A stretch of 12,587 bases of DNA, taken from contig JWZX01000342.1 of NCBI GenBank assembly GCA_001275005.1, positions 1 to 12,587 of the forward strand, in the 5' to 3' direction. Both the position numbers and the translations under genes were made by a program. The notes under the pieces are model-generated. The model ran no database searches. It was not told the DNA's origin and was given only the letters and a program-made list of their open reading frames with translations. The stretch is from Chrysochromulina tobinii. Lineage: Eukaryota; Haptophyta; Prymnesiales; Chrysochromulinaceae. Below, piece by piece: positions 1-7,827 of the stretch. The number at the start of each line of letters is the position of its first letter. The first letter of the stretch is position 1.

Positions 1-248
1 ACCTCGACGACCGTGGTCTCCCCATGTTCGCAGCCAAGATCCAGAATGACCTTCGCATCCTCACCGAGCGGCTGGCGCGCATCAATGACAACCTTGCGCG
101 CAAGGTTTCATCGCGTACAGAGTACGATAAGACGATCACCGAGACCGAGGCGGCCTACTCCAAGATCATGGAGGCGTCGCAGACGCTGCTGCACGTGCTC
201 AAGCGCGAGAGCGTCAATCTGACGAAGAAGAAGCAGGCTTCCTCGTGA
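1..248 (+). repeat. Left arm of inverted duplication (SSNA1)
   Basis: Bases 1-248 are the reverse complement of 1001-1248 except at three positions (89, 160 and 174 of the left arm). Identity includes the last 33 nt of intron 2 and stops directly after the stop codon. It reaches the left edge of the window, so the arm probably continues outside. Retention of intron sequence shows DNA-level duplication and argues against a retrocopy. Confidence 0.97.
34..248 (+). CDS. SSNA1: SSNA1/DIP13-like protein, copy 1, last exon only
   Basis: This is the last exon of a small coiled-coil protein of the SSNA1 (NA14, DIP13) family, which binds microtubules and sits at basal bodies and centrosomes. Bases 1-33 are the end of an intron (pyrimidine-rich stretch, then ATGTTCGCAG), so coding starts at 34 by splicing and not at the ATG at 24. 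The exon encodes [19 protein letters not shown] and continues through TETEAAY and LLHVLKRE to a TGA at 246-248. These match the family core LTEKLARVNENLARK and ETEAAYLKILESSQTLL as I recall it from the human protein. The earlier exons lie outside the window. The copy differs from the inverted second copy at 3 of 248 positions; one change replaces the conserved Ser of ESSQTLL with Ala (base 174). Family assignment is strong; whether this copy is complete and expressed cannot be seen. Confidence 0.88.
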
Positions 249-1000
249 GCGCCCCTACCTCGTGTGTGTGCTCGTGAGGCATCATGGCGTCACAGGATTA
301 GAGTACACCGTGTTCGAAGTGTATTATTGGCCCCGCCGCCGCGGTCCACAGTGTGCGGGGTCTCGTCAGTCGTCTCGGCCTCCGACAGTCGCACCCCCTT
401 TAAAGCGCGGCGCGCCGGGTCGGCTTCGGCCCCGTGGTGGAATTGGAGAATCAGTAGCGACGTGGGCAATGGTGCTAACCAAAAACGGATATCGTTAATC
501 GTAAAAACCGGGTGTGCGCCGGCACGACGACAGTTGTTACCGTACTCTCGAGCCGGTCGTGGACTTGCACAACTCGTTTTTACGTACCCGCCTGGGCGCG
601 GGCGGTCGGTCACCTTCGCGCGTGGACCGTGGTAAGTCGGAAACGCCCGAGGCTAACGGGCGAGACCCGCGACCGGGCGGTGGGGAGTCGGGCCGCTGCA
701 ACCCGAGCCGACCGAGCACCGACACAAAGCTCAAAGGACGTCCACGGTCTATAGTAGTTTGGTACATGCCCCGCCCACCTCCATGCTCAAATCCCGCTGC
801 CAGCGGCGAGTGCCAATGTAGACCAGTGGTACGGCTGCGAGCATTACAACGGCGAAGGCTCCACCAATGAGCAATTGTCAAAGTCCACGTGCTCCATGTG
901 GTATGAGCCCACATATCAACAATGCGAGCGGTGACATCCCCGGCCAGCTCTGCGACTCTTGCAGGACTGAAGATGACGCCCTTGCCTGGTCAGGGGCCGA
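249..1000. other. Spacer between the inverted SSNA1 copies, no supported gene
   Basis: These 752 bp separate two convergent SSNA1 3' ends and must hold both 3' UTRs and polyadenylation sites. Sequence similarity between the arms ends at the stop codons, so the two 3' UTRs are unrelated. Several GC-driven open frames cross the spacer, but none has recognisable domains. The best-looking peptide is a hydrophobic stretch on the minus strand at 877-749, which lacks a usable start. No tRNA was seen. Confidence 0.6.
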
Positions 1001-1248
1001 TCACGAGGAAGCCTGCTTCTTCTTCGTCAGATTGACGCTCTCGCGCTTGAGCACGTGCAGCAGCGTCTGCGACGACTCCATGATCTTTGAGTAGGCCGCC
1101 TCGGTCTCGGTGATCGTCTTATCGTACTCTGTACGCGATGAAACCTTGCGCGCAAGGTTATCATTGATGCGCGCCAGCCGCTCGGTGAGGATGCGAAGGT
1201 CATTCTGGATCTTGGCTGCGAACATGGGGAGACCACGGTCGTCGAGGT
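1001..1248 (-). repeat. Right arm of inverted duplication (SSNA1)
   Basis: This is the partner of 1-248 in opposite orientation, 245 of 248 identical. It covers exon 3 of the complete SSNA1 copy and 33 nt of its intron 2. The 3' limit of similarity is the TGA at 1003-1001. Confidence 0.97.
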
Positions 1249-1560
1249 CAGCGAGGCGGAAGATGCCAGTAGGGTTGCGTCAGCGGTGCGCTTTGGGCGA
1301 TGGCGCACCCTTCTCTTCCTCGTCAGCAGCAATCGATCGGTTCAGCTCCTCACGCTTCTCCCGAAGCTGCGGCGAACAGCAAGCAAGCCGAGGGCATCGT
1401 GAGCAGTCCGAAATGGGAACCGAGAGCACGGGCGCCTCCGCACGTGAGCCGAGGCCCTCACTCGCGCGCTGTGCGCGCGGCCGTGTGCAGACGCACGTAC
1501 CTCCTCAATGCACCCGACCAAATCGTTGTTGTAGTTTTGCAACGTGGCGCCCTCGGCCAT
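1001..1560 (-). CDS. SSNA1: SSNA1/DIP13-like basal-body coiled-coil protein, copy 2, three exons
   Basis: Joining exons 1560-1501, 1366-1309 and 1215-1001 gives 110 residues, close to the 119 of human SSNA1. Exon 1 encodes [20 protein letters not shown], the family N-terminus (compare LQNYNNELVKCIEEL). Exon 2 encodes [19 protein letters not shown]. Exon 3 encodes the [16 protein letters not shown] to LLHVLKRE core and ends with a Lys-rich tail. Intron 1 (1500-1367) starts GTACGT and ends GCAG; intron 2 (1308-1216) starts GTGCGC and ends CGCAG; the phases agree. The protein should be almost entirely helical. Family members assemble into fibrils, bind and branch microtubules, and locate to basal bodies or centrosomes; DIP13 is the Chlamydomonas homologue. 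The conserved ESSQTLL is intact here. The 264-bp gap to the divergent ACL5 gene is a likely shared promoter region. Confidence 0.92.
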
Positions 1561-1824
1561 GGTGCTAGATGCGCGAGAGCTTCGGACTGATCATTCGACA
1601 CCGACTGCGCGATGGAAATGAACTTCGTAAACAAACTCGTCTCGGCAAACGCGGTGCTCCAACACCGTACATGTAACTGCGCGTGCGCGTTAATGCTTCC
1701 CCGCACGTGATTTACCGAGCACCCTGGTACGTGTCCAGTGACCGCGGCCCCGTCCACCACGTATCGCTTCGCGAACGCGTAGGTTGGCAGAAGCAGCTCC
1801 TCGAGATCGCCACCAGTTAGCAGC
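1561..1824. promoter_or_regulatory. Divergent intergenic region SSNA1 / ACL5
   Basis: The 264 bp between the two start codons must contain the 5' UTRs and promoters of both divergently transcribed genes. No TATA box or named element stands out. An in-frame TAG at 1780-1782 upstream of the ACL5 ATG limits that protein to the start chosen. The bidirectional role is inferred from layout only. Confidence 0.4.
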
Positions 1825-2784
1825 ATGTCGAAGTGGTATGAGGAAGAGCTCGAGCCTGGCCTGCGCGCCCAATACGGGCTCAAGAAGATTTTGCACTCGG
1901 GCCAGAGCAAATTCCAGACCGTCGACATCGTCGACCTGGAGCCCTTTGGCCGTACGCTGCTCGTCGACGGGCTGATCCAGTCGAGCCAGATCGACGAGTA
2001 CGTGTACCATGAGGCGCTCGTGCACCCGGCTCTGCTCTCGCACCCGTGCCCCAAGTCTGTGTTCATCGGTGGCGGCGGCGAAGGCAGCACGGCCCGTGAG
2101 GTGCTGCGGCATGCGACGGTGGAGCGATGCTTGATGGTGGACATTGACGAGGACGTCGTCAAGTTTTGCCGCGAAAACCTGCCCGAGAACGCGGCGGCCT
2201 GGACCGACCCACGATTCGAGCTCGTCATCGCCGACGCGAAGGCGACACTCGAGAACTCGCCCACGAACTTCGACGTGATCATCATGGACCTCGACGACCC
2301 TCTGGAGGGCGGCCCTTGCTACCAGTTGTATTCGGTCGAGTTCTACCAGACGGTGAAGCGCAAGCTCAACCCGGGTGGCATCTTCATAACGCAGTCGGGG
2401 CAGGCGGGAATCACGCGCCACCACCTCGTGTGGTCGCCTGTCTACTCGACCCTCAAGCAGGTCTTCCCTGCTGTCAAGGCATACACCCAAGCGGTGTACT
2501 CCTTCCTTGATGAGTGGGGATGGAACATTGCCTCGACCGACGAGAGCATCAGCCCGCTGCTCCTCAGCCCCGAAGAGGTCGACAAGCGCATCGCCGCGCG
2601 CATCAAGGGCGAGATGAAGTTTCTGGATGGCGAGTCGTACACCGGCCTCTACTGCCTCTCGAAGAAGCACCGGCAGACACTCGCTGCGGAGACGGCCGTC
2701 CTCTCGATTGAGAAGGGCACCTTCGCCGTGATGCACTCGCAGGGGCTCTGCGTCGCGGAGGCGGGCTCGGCGGAGGTGTCCTGA
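1825..2784 (+). CDS. ACL5: Thermospermine synthase (ACAULIS5 type)
   Basis: The 319-residue protein is an aminopropyltransferase that moves an aminopropyl group from decarboxylated SAM to a polyamine. It resembles plant ACL5 along its whole length: an N-terminal beta domain (WYEEELE at 4-10; GLIQSSQIDEYVYHE at 49-63), the SAM-binding loop GGGGEGSTARE at 82-92, the acidic DID at 106-108, and the catalytic segment DLDDPLEGGPCYQLY at 155-169. EGGPCYQLY is typical of thermospermine synthases, where ordinary spermidine synthases have a G-P-A type sequence, so thermospermine is the likely product. The C-terminus (GTFAVMHSQGLCV, 298-310) also fits ACL5. The length is normal and the frame has no intron. 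The ATG has A at -3, and an in-frame TAG lies 15 codons upstream. Diatoms and other algae carry this enzyme. The exact product specificity is inferred from similarity. Confidence 0.93.
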   Translation: MSKWYEEELEPGLRAQYGLKKILHSGQSKFQTVDIVDLEPFGRTLLVDGLIQSSQIDEYVYHEALVHPALLSHPCPKSVFIGGGGEGSTAREVLRHATVERCLMVDIDEDVVKFCRENLPENAAAWTDPRFELVIADAKATLENSPTNFDVIIMDLDDPLEGGPCYQLYSVEFYQTVKRKLNPGGIFITQSGQAGITRHHLVWSPVYSTLKQVFPAVKAYTQAVYSFLDEWGWNIASTDESISPLLLSPEEVDKRIAARIKGEMKFLDGESYTGLYCLSKKHRQTLAAETAVLSIEKGTFAVMHSQGLCVAEAGSAEVS

Positions 2785-2813
2785 GCGAGTCCCGGTAGAT
2801 CGTGCCCAAGCCG

Positions 2814-2847
2814 CGGCTGCTAGCGACGTAACGGCTGCTAGCGACGT
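2814..2847. repeat. Two copies of a 16-bp unit, 18-bp period
   Basis: CGGCTGCTAGCGACGT occurs at 2814-2829 and again at 2832-2847, separated by AA. It lies 30 bp after the ACL5 stop codon, in the likely 3' UTR. Confidence 0.9.
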
Positions 2848-2880
2848 CACTCGGTGGCTCTCAACGGAGAGGATCGGCGT

Positions 2881-2947
2881 CCACATGGAGAGGGTGGACA
2901 CACACCGGGCGGCGACTGGTCGGGGCCACATGGAGAGGGCGACTGGT
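2881..2947. repeat. Interleaved direct repeats
   Basis: CCACATGGAGAGGG occurs at 2881-2894 and 2926-2939, and GCGACTGGT at 2912-2920 and 2939-2947. The arrangement suggests a partial local duplication with internal deletion. Confidence 0.8.
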
Positions 2948-4006
2948 AAGGGGTACGGTTGTCGGGCCTATTGCCCACCCCCCCGCTCTGGCAACGGCCC
3001 TCGGCGGCTTCGGTGGCAACGCATGGGTGGCTGTCTGGGTGGACCAACAGGGTGGCTTGGACGGGGGCCGAGTCGAGCGGTGGAGGGCCCCTTCTCGACG
3101 GCGTATCAACCTTCCTCGGTGACGGCGGTCTTGGACAGCGGGACCTGGAGCCGCTAGGAAGCCGCGGTCTCTGGTTCCTGTGTTCTTCTGTATTGCCCTC
3201 GGGGTCCGGCGCGGGCGTCATGGCGGGCGTGTGGCGCGGGGTACTGTGTACCCATGCCGTTATGGTGGCGCGCCGGACGTTCCACGGTGGCGGTTCGGTC
3301 GGCGCGCTTGCCGTCGATGGACGGCGGTCGCGTGGGCGCGGTCCAGTCTGGTGCGCCCCTCGAGGCACTCGGTCGTGCTACCCGTTCTACGCACGTACGG
3401 GCAACGGGGTGCGCGCGCGGTCGGCGCAAGGACCGGCGTGAGGACCGGCGGTACCCGGCGGCCACCCGCCGTACGGCCCATGCTGATGCTCCATTGTCCA
3501 TGGGCCTGCGCCCCTCTACCGATTTTTTATAGGCCCATCACAGAGAACAAACTCAAACGGCTCCGCTCGTGTGCAGCACGCTGCACGGGACCTACTGCCA
3601 CTTTCCGGTGCCCCCCGCGCGATCAAACTCTCGTCCATTCGCCGTCCATCGCGCGGTAAGGGCGCCATGGTGGGAGCGTGCGCTCTGCTCACGTCTGACG
3701 TGCGCGCGCGCCAACTTGCTACTACAGCCGCGCACCGCGCGTCCCAAGACAAGCACGGTCCCGTGCGCTTCCCCATGCTCTGAAGCCTGCGATTGGCTTG
3801 CTCGCCCACCCATCGCGTCGCCGCCGCTCTCCGCGGCCAGCGGCGCCCACCGCAGCGCCCACACTCCAACCGTGCATTGATTCGAGATGCCACGCCTCTC
3901 TCACGCCCCCGAGGATCGACCCAAATAAGGATCGACCCAACGTAATGGATTGAGGCACGGGAACGTTCGTCGAGTGGGCCATGGACCTCTCGCATATCCA
4001 TCGCAA

Positions 4007-4051
4007 GTCCATGGGAGCCGTTACGAATGCAAGTGGTCCATGGGAGCCGTT
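4007..4051. repeat. 16-bp direct repeat, 29-bp period
   Basis: GTCCATGGGAGCCGTT occurs at 4007-4022 and 4036-4051. GCAAGT stands just upstream of both copies, so the duplicated block is slightly longer but imperfect. Confidence 0.85.
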
Positions 4052-4147
4052 GGAGCCGCGAGCACACTTCCCACGAGCACCGCCAACCGCCTTCTGCCCG
4101 GCATGGCGCGCGCGCGCGCCGCGGGCGGCTTGCTGGGGTCGACAATC

Positions 4148-4205
4148 CGAGATCATCCTCGAGATCACCCCCGAGATCTCACCTCGAGATCTCACCTCGA
4201 GATCA
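4148..4205. repeat. Five-copy CGAGATC tandem repeat over the CEP95-like stop codon
   Basis: CGAGATC starts at 4148, 4160, 4172, 4185 and 4198, a period of 12 to 13 bp. Read on the minus strand the unit is close to GGTGAGATCTCGA. The last unit overlaps the TGA stop of the CEP95-like gene (4205-4203), so the array is the start of that gene's 3' UTR. Confidence 0.9.
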
Positions 4206-6135
4206 CACCCATGGCTGAGGAGGGACGCCGTAGTCGTTCCGCTCGTGCAGCTCGAGCTGAGCGTGCAAGTGCGCGAGCGTCGCCTTCGTCTGGTCACGTG
4301 CGGAGGCCTCGAGCCTGCCACCCATGGCTGCCTGCACGCGCGTGCGGAAGGATCGCTCGGCGGCCTCGGTGGCGAGCTGATCGGCGAGCAGCTCCCTCTG
4401 TGTCGTCTCGAAGTGCTCGAGGGCCGCCTGCCGTGTGCGCCGACCGTGCAGCAGCTTGCGTCGCACCTCCTCGGACGTGGCCGCCGCGAGCAGCAGCCTC
4501 TCTTTCTCAAGGGTGAGGGCGTGCGCGTACAGGGCGCGGTACCCGAGCTCCTCCTTCGAGCTGCGACGGGCGTCACGCGCGGCTTGCTGCCGGCTCGTCT
4601 CGACACCCATCCGCTGGGCGCGCAGCGCCTCGATCTTCATGTCGCGCCGTGCGTTGCGGTCGGCCGCCATGCCGCGCTGCACCTCGAGCGCCTCTGCCCG
4701 GCGCACCCCCGCGATCGAGTGCTTGACCAGGGCCGTGTATGCCGAGGCAGCGCGCGCCCCAAACTCGTCGCCGGTGAGCGTGCGAGCGAGCCGCGCCGCC
4801 GCCTCCGCGTCCGGCTCGCGCGCACGGATGCGCGCCTGCAGCGCCGCAATCTCGGACTGAATCTCGGACGCGAGACGCGAGCTGGCGGCCTTGCCCGCCG
4901 GCGCTGAGAGTGGTCGCCGAGTCTGCTGGGCGACGGCATGCGAGATGGCGTGTAGATGCATGCATGCGGTCGGCGCCTTGGTGCGAGTCACCACGCGCCC
5001 GCGCCCGCCGCCGCGCGGCGTGCGCTTACGCGCCGCTGCGCCCGCGCTCGCCGCCTCCGCCGCCGCCGCCGCCACCGCATCGACGCACGCGGCGGCGCAC
5101 GCGGCGTACGCGCCGCCGTCGGTGCGGCGTCCACTCGCGGCACCGCCGGCCATCACGGGCGGCGGCGGCGGCGGCGGCGGCAGGACGCCAGCCATGGCCG
5201 GTGCGGCGGGTAGAGCGGAGCCCTCGTCCATCTCCTCCGCGTCCTCATCCGCCTCTCCCGTAGGTTCGGGCGCTTCCCCATGGAGCACGCCGTCCGTCGG
5301 TATGGCGCCGCCCTGGGCCGAGGCCGGGCGCGCCGCATAGCTGTGGATCTGATTCGACTGCGGCACCGCCGATGCGGGCCGTGCGGGCGGCTTGCCTGCA
5401 GACGCGACCCCAAGACAGACGGCGCACCAAGGCGTGTGAGGAAGAGGCGTGAAAGGCAGAGAGGAAGGGCGGCGGCAGCGGCAACGGCGGCGGGTCGCAG
5501 GTGGCGCGGGCACAAAGGCGAAGGGGGGCACGGATGCGCAGCGCGAGCAGAGGCGGTGGAGGGCAGCAGCGGCGGTGACGCACGTCCTGCCGCGACGGCC
5601 ATGGCCGAGGAGCTGCCCCCACGGTTGTCCTGGCTGAGCAACGCATCACAGAGAACCTCGAAGATACCCGCAAAGTCGTGCAGCGACTGCAAGTCGCCCT
5701 CAGCGAGGGCCTGCGCGCTCAGGCCTTTGGTCTCGGCCACGGACGCGACATGCTCGTCTGCCTTGATGGCCTCGAGCACGATGCTGAAGTTGCTCGCATG
5801 TTCCTCGGCCGAGGATGGTGAGGTCACGATGCCCGGGAGCTGCACAAAGGAACGAGGGCGTAAGCGAGTGTGGCCATGCCCGTGGTGCGCGCGCGGACAC
5901 GTTGGCAGGCGCACGCGCATGCATGAGCACGCGCGTGAGCACGCGCGTGAGGCACACGTTCCATCCACCAGGACGTGTGGCGCACCTTGCCGACCAGCTT
6001 CTTGTACATGAGTACGAAGAGCGTGCTGTCGCAGTCGCGAATGCTCCACACCGTGTCATTGAGCCCGGCGAGCACGAGCGCAGTGTTCACACGGTCGAGC
6101 ACCGCCTGCTTGGCCTGCCGTCTATCCTCAGCCAT
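4203..6135 (-). CDS. CEP95: CEP95-like centrosomal coiled-coil protein (DUF5745), three exons
   Basis: Exons 6135-5986, 5839-5584 and 5395-4203 join in frame to about 532 residues. Both introns are GT-AG (5985-5840, 146 nt, GTGCGC; 5583-5396, 188 nt, GTGCGT) with matching phases. Residues about 14-118 fit the CEP95 N-terminal DUF5745 domain as I recall it: RDCDSTLFVLMYKKLVGK at 33-50, a Pro (LPGIV, 51-55), then GDLQSLHDFAGIFEVL at 98-113. Residues 136-300 are low-complexity, with eight prolines at 208-215 and Ala runs. Residues about 304-522 are rich in Ala, Arg and Glu and look like a long coiled coil. CEP95 is a centrosome/spindle-pole protein; a basal-body role here is inferred. The stretch around residues 270-292 is bounded by GTG...CAG and could hide a third short intron. 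The C-terminal part is not recognisable by itself. Confidence 0.7.
5925..5948. repeat. Tandem 12-bp repeat in CEP95-like intron 1
   Basis: GAGCACGCGCGT occurs twice head to tail (5925-5936 and 5937-5948), inside intron 1, next to further CG/CA-alternating sequence. It supports a noncoding reading of this stretch. Confidence 0.85.
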
Positions 6136-6531
6136 TATCGGGTCGGTCGGTAGGGCTCCACCCGTCGCGGTCCGAACCAAGAACAAGCAGTTCTCGACTT
6201 CACAGCTCCGTAGTTGTAACTTGTAAAAAGACACCGGGGGGAGCCGGGACACACACGAGACACACGGAACACGCGGACGCACAAAGGCACACAGACCACA
6301 CAGACGAACCTCACAACCATCGAAACCCAAGTTGTAACTTGTAAGGAACTTAAGCGGTGGTGCACGTCCACATGCACACGGTACCCTTAAGAGCTAGGTG
6401 CTTCACATATGTTACATAGAAGACACCTGTCGAACCTCTTCTACATCTAAGACTCGTAGCGCCTGTGTGCGGGGTGGGCCCGACATAAGGCCAACAAAGA
6501 GAGCTCCCAAACCGTAACTCAGTCGCTCTCT
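6136..6531. other. Intergenic region: CEP95-like 5' side and RPF2 3' UTR
   Basis: The 396 bp lie between the start of the CEP95-like gene and the stop of RPF2, both on the minus strand, so the region should hold the RPF2 3' UTR and the CEP95-like promoter. GC content is visibly lower than in the coding parts. It contains a 15-bp direct repeat flanking an AC-rich tract (listed separately). No gene is supported. Confidence 0.6.
6212..6344. repeat. 15-bp direct repeats flanking a 103-bp AC-rich segment
   Basis: AGTTGTAACTTGTAA occurs at 6212-6226 and, identically, at 6330-6344. The 103 bp between them carry a run of ACAC/CACG words (about 6249-6310). The repeat is also partly self-complementary (GTTGTAAC / TTACAAGTTACAACT on the other strand). 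The layout resembles a target-site duplication around a small insertion, but the segment has no recognisable termini. Confidence 0.85.
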
Positions 6532-7506
6532 TCAGTGGTTCATCTTCTGGCGCTTCTTCAGGCGCATGCCCAGGACCTGTGCGTCACGCTCGGCGGGCTC
6601 GGTGCTGCCTTCGGGCCGTTCACGCTTGGGCTCCTTGAGTCCCTTCATCCTGGCGGTGGCCATCTTGGACAGGTCCTGTCGCGGCAGGCGCAGCTGGCCC
6701 TGCTTGCCGAGGAGCTTGGAGCGCGTCACGTTCTTGATCTTCTTGGGCGCCTGCGCAGAGACCTTCGGGCGCGTCATCGCCGCCGCCATCAGCTCATCGG
6801 ACGCGTAGTGCGTGCGCCGGATGCTCAGGTCCAACGAGGGTCCCATCTCGACGAGGCTCACATGAGGGCTGGTCCCCTCGGCGCTCTTGAGGAGGCGCGC
6901 GAGGTAGTGGCGGAGCAGCACTTTGCCGCCCACCGCGGTGAAGCACAGGAAGTGGTCGATCCCGAGCGGCGAGATTGACTCGATCACCTCGAGGTTGAAA
7001 AAGTCGACGAGCAGACCGCGCAGGTGCTGCAGCTCGGCCGTGTGTGACCAGTCGGCGCCCGAGAAGAGGAGGCACGGCTTGGCACCGCTCGTTGAGCCGC
7101 CACCCGCGCCTGGAAAGCTCCCCATCGGCTCGTACGCGCTGATGCCCAGCTCGACCATGTCGAGCACGTGGTGGTCGAACATGCGCCCGAGCACCAGGTT
7201 GTTTGGGCGTTTCTTGGAGTGCGTGCCGAAGGCGAAGAGGCTCGCGTCATTCTTCTGGCAGAGAAACTCGAGCGGCGCCGCGTCCTCGAATGGGTGCACC
7301 GCGTTGTGCCGTTTGAAGTGAACCGAGTGCGGCTTCTTGAGCATGTACAGGTCGGTCAGCGCCGCGTTCACGAGCGCCGAGGTTTTCTGGCCGCGTGCGA
7401 TGAGTGTGTTACGCGCGTTCTCGATGAGCTTCGGCTCGCGCTTCTGCAGCACGCGCCGGCCACGAGCGGTCTTGGCCGCCTTGACGGCCGCCGACTGAAC
7501 CGGCAT
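6532..7506 (-). CDS. RPF2: Ribosome biogenesis protein RPF2 (Brix domain)
   Basis: The 324-residue protein matches RPF2 from end to end. RPF2 works with RRS1 in the nucleolus to bring 5S rRNA, uL18 and uL5 into the pre-60S ribosome. Visible family segments are LQKREPKL at 20-27, YMLKKPHSVHFKRHN at 54-68, FGTHSKKRPNNLVLGRMFDHH at 93-113 with HVLDMVELGI following, the Brix hallmark EMGPSLDLSIRRTHYASDEL at 220-239, and QDLSKMATARMKGLK at 277-291. The Brix domain covers about 28-232 and the C-terminal tail is Lys/Arg-rich. The frame is open further 5' to a TTG at 7560, but the ATG at 7506 places the family N-terminus correctly and is the first ATG after the in-frame TGA at 7566-7564. No intron is present. 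Confidence 0.95.
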   Translation of the reverse strand: MPVQSAAVKAAKTARGRRVLQKREPKLIENARNTLIARGQKTSALVNAALTDLYMLKKPHSVHFKRHNAVHPFEDAAPLEFLCQKNDASLFAFGTHSKKRPNNLVLGRMFDHHVLDMVELGISAYEPMGSFPGAGGGSTSGAKPCLLFSGADWSHTAELQHLRGLLVDFFNLEVIESISPLGIDHFLCFTAVGGKVLLRHYLARLLKSAEGTSPHVSLVEMGPSLDLSIRRTHYASDELMAAAMTRPKVSAQAPKKIKNVTRSKLLGKQGQLRLPRQDLSKMATARMKGLKEPKRERPEGSTEPAERDAQVLGMRLKKRQKMNH

Positions 7507-7563
7507 TGACGACTTCAAGAGGCGAGAGGGACGACGTCGACGACATTTCGATTCACACAACTT

Positions 7564-7740
7564 TCACAGCGCGTCGACAGCTTGCGGATGCTCCTTTTTC
7601 AGTTTAGACAGGAACCAGTCCTGGCCGCACAGTGAGCGCTTGAAGCGGCGGCTGAGCGCTATGGACTCGATTGCGCTCAAAAGTGCCGCCGGCCGATCAA
7701 GCCCGAAACCCTTGCGCCTTGGCCCGAAAGCCGAAGTCAT
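7564..7740 (-). CDS. 58-residue ORF upstream of and in frame with RPF2
   Basis: An ATG at 7740 opens a 58-codon frame ending at TGA 7566-7564, with an in-frame TAA shortly upstream of the ATG. The peptide begins MTSAFGPRRKGFGL, is basic, and ends in an amphipathic-looking segment (GQDWFLSKLKKEHPQAVDAL, 39-58). I do not recognise it. Base composition is less GC-rich than the neighbours. It lies 57 nt before the RPF2 ATG in the same frame, with 19 sense codons between the TGA and that ATG. It could be a separate small gene, an upstream ORF in the RPF2 leader, or chance. Confidence 0.35.
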   Translation of the reverse strand: MTSAFGPRRKGFGLDRPAALLSAIESIALSRRFKRSLCGQDWFLSKLKKEHPQAVDAL

Positions 7741-7827
7741 AAGAATCAGGAAATTGCAGGCAGCTTAAAAACCACAACAGGGCTGAGAGATAGCTGTGCG
7801 AGCCTGACTCCGCCGTCGAGCAGCGGA

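Larger units (their letters stand above)
2785..4202. other. 1.4-kb intergenic region with short direct repeats
   Basis: The region lies between the convergent 3' ends of ACL5 (+) and the CEP95-like gene (-). It contains many GC-driven open frames, all Arg/Pro/Ala-rich with no domain I recognise, and none is called as a gene. It holds several pairs of short direct repeats, listed separately. TATAAAAAA on the minus strand at 3531-3523 is an isolated TATA-like motif. Two copies of a GGATCGACCCAA-type word occur around 3910-3940. Confidence 0.6.

Noticed and set aside
24-248. SSNA1 copy 1 starting at the ATG at 24
   Set aside because: The ATG lies in the 3' end of an intron (ATGTTCGCAG). The other copy, with all exons visible, shows that coding enters at base 34 by splicing.
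749-877. Minus-strand hydrophobic peptide (begins QLLIGGAFAVVMLAAVPLVY after a TGA) in the SSNA1 spacer
   Set aside because: It looks like a membrane segment followed by basic residues, but the frame has a stop immediately before it, no start codon nearby and no clear splice acceptor. It may be chance or an exon of an unseen gene; support is too weak.
1690-2931. 413-codon minus-strand ORF opposite ACL5
   Set aside because: It is the antisense shadow of a GC-rich coding gene; the plus strand matches thermospermine synthase throughout, and the minus peptide shows no recognisable family.
3154-4145. Several 70-200 codon ORFs on both strands in the large spacer
   Set aside because: All are Arg/Pro/Ala/Ser-rich, overlap each other in several frames and contain no motif; this is expected in GC-rich noncoding DNA.
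4435-4965. ORFs on both strands over the CEP95-like third exon
   Set aside because: The chosen minus frame continues without stop for about 1.2 kb, carries heptad-like coiled-coil sequence and joins in phase to two upstream exons; the others are shadows.
7507-7560. RPF2 start at the TTG at 7560
   Set aside because: TTG is not a usual eukaryotic start, and the ATG at 7506 gives the normal RPF2 N-terminus.
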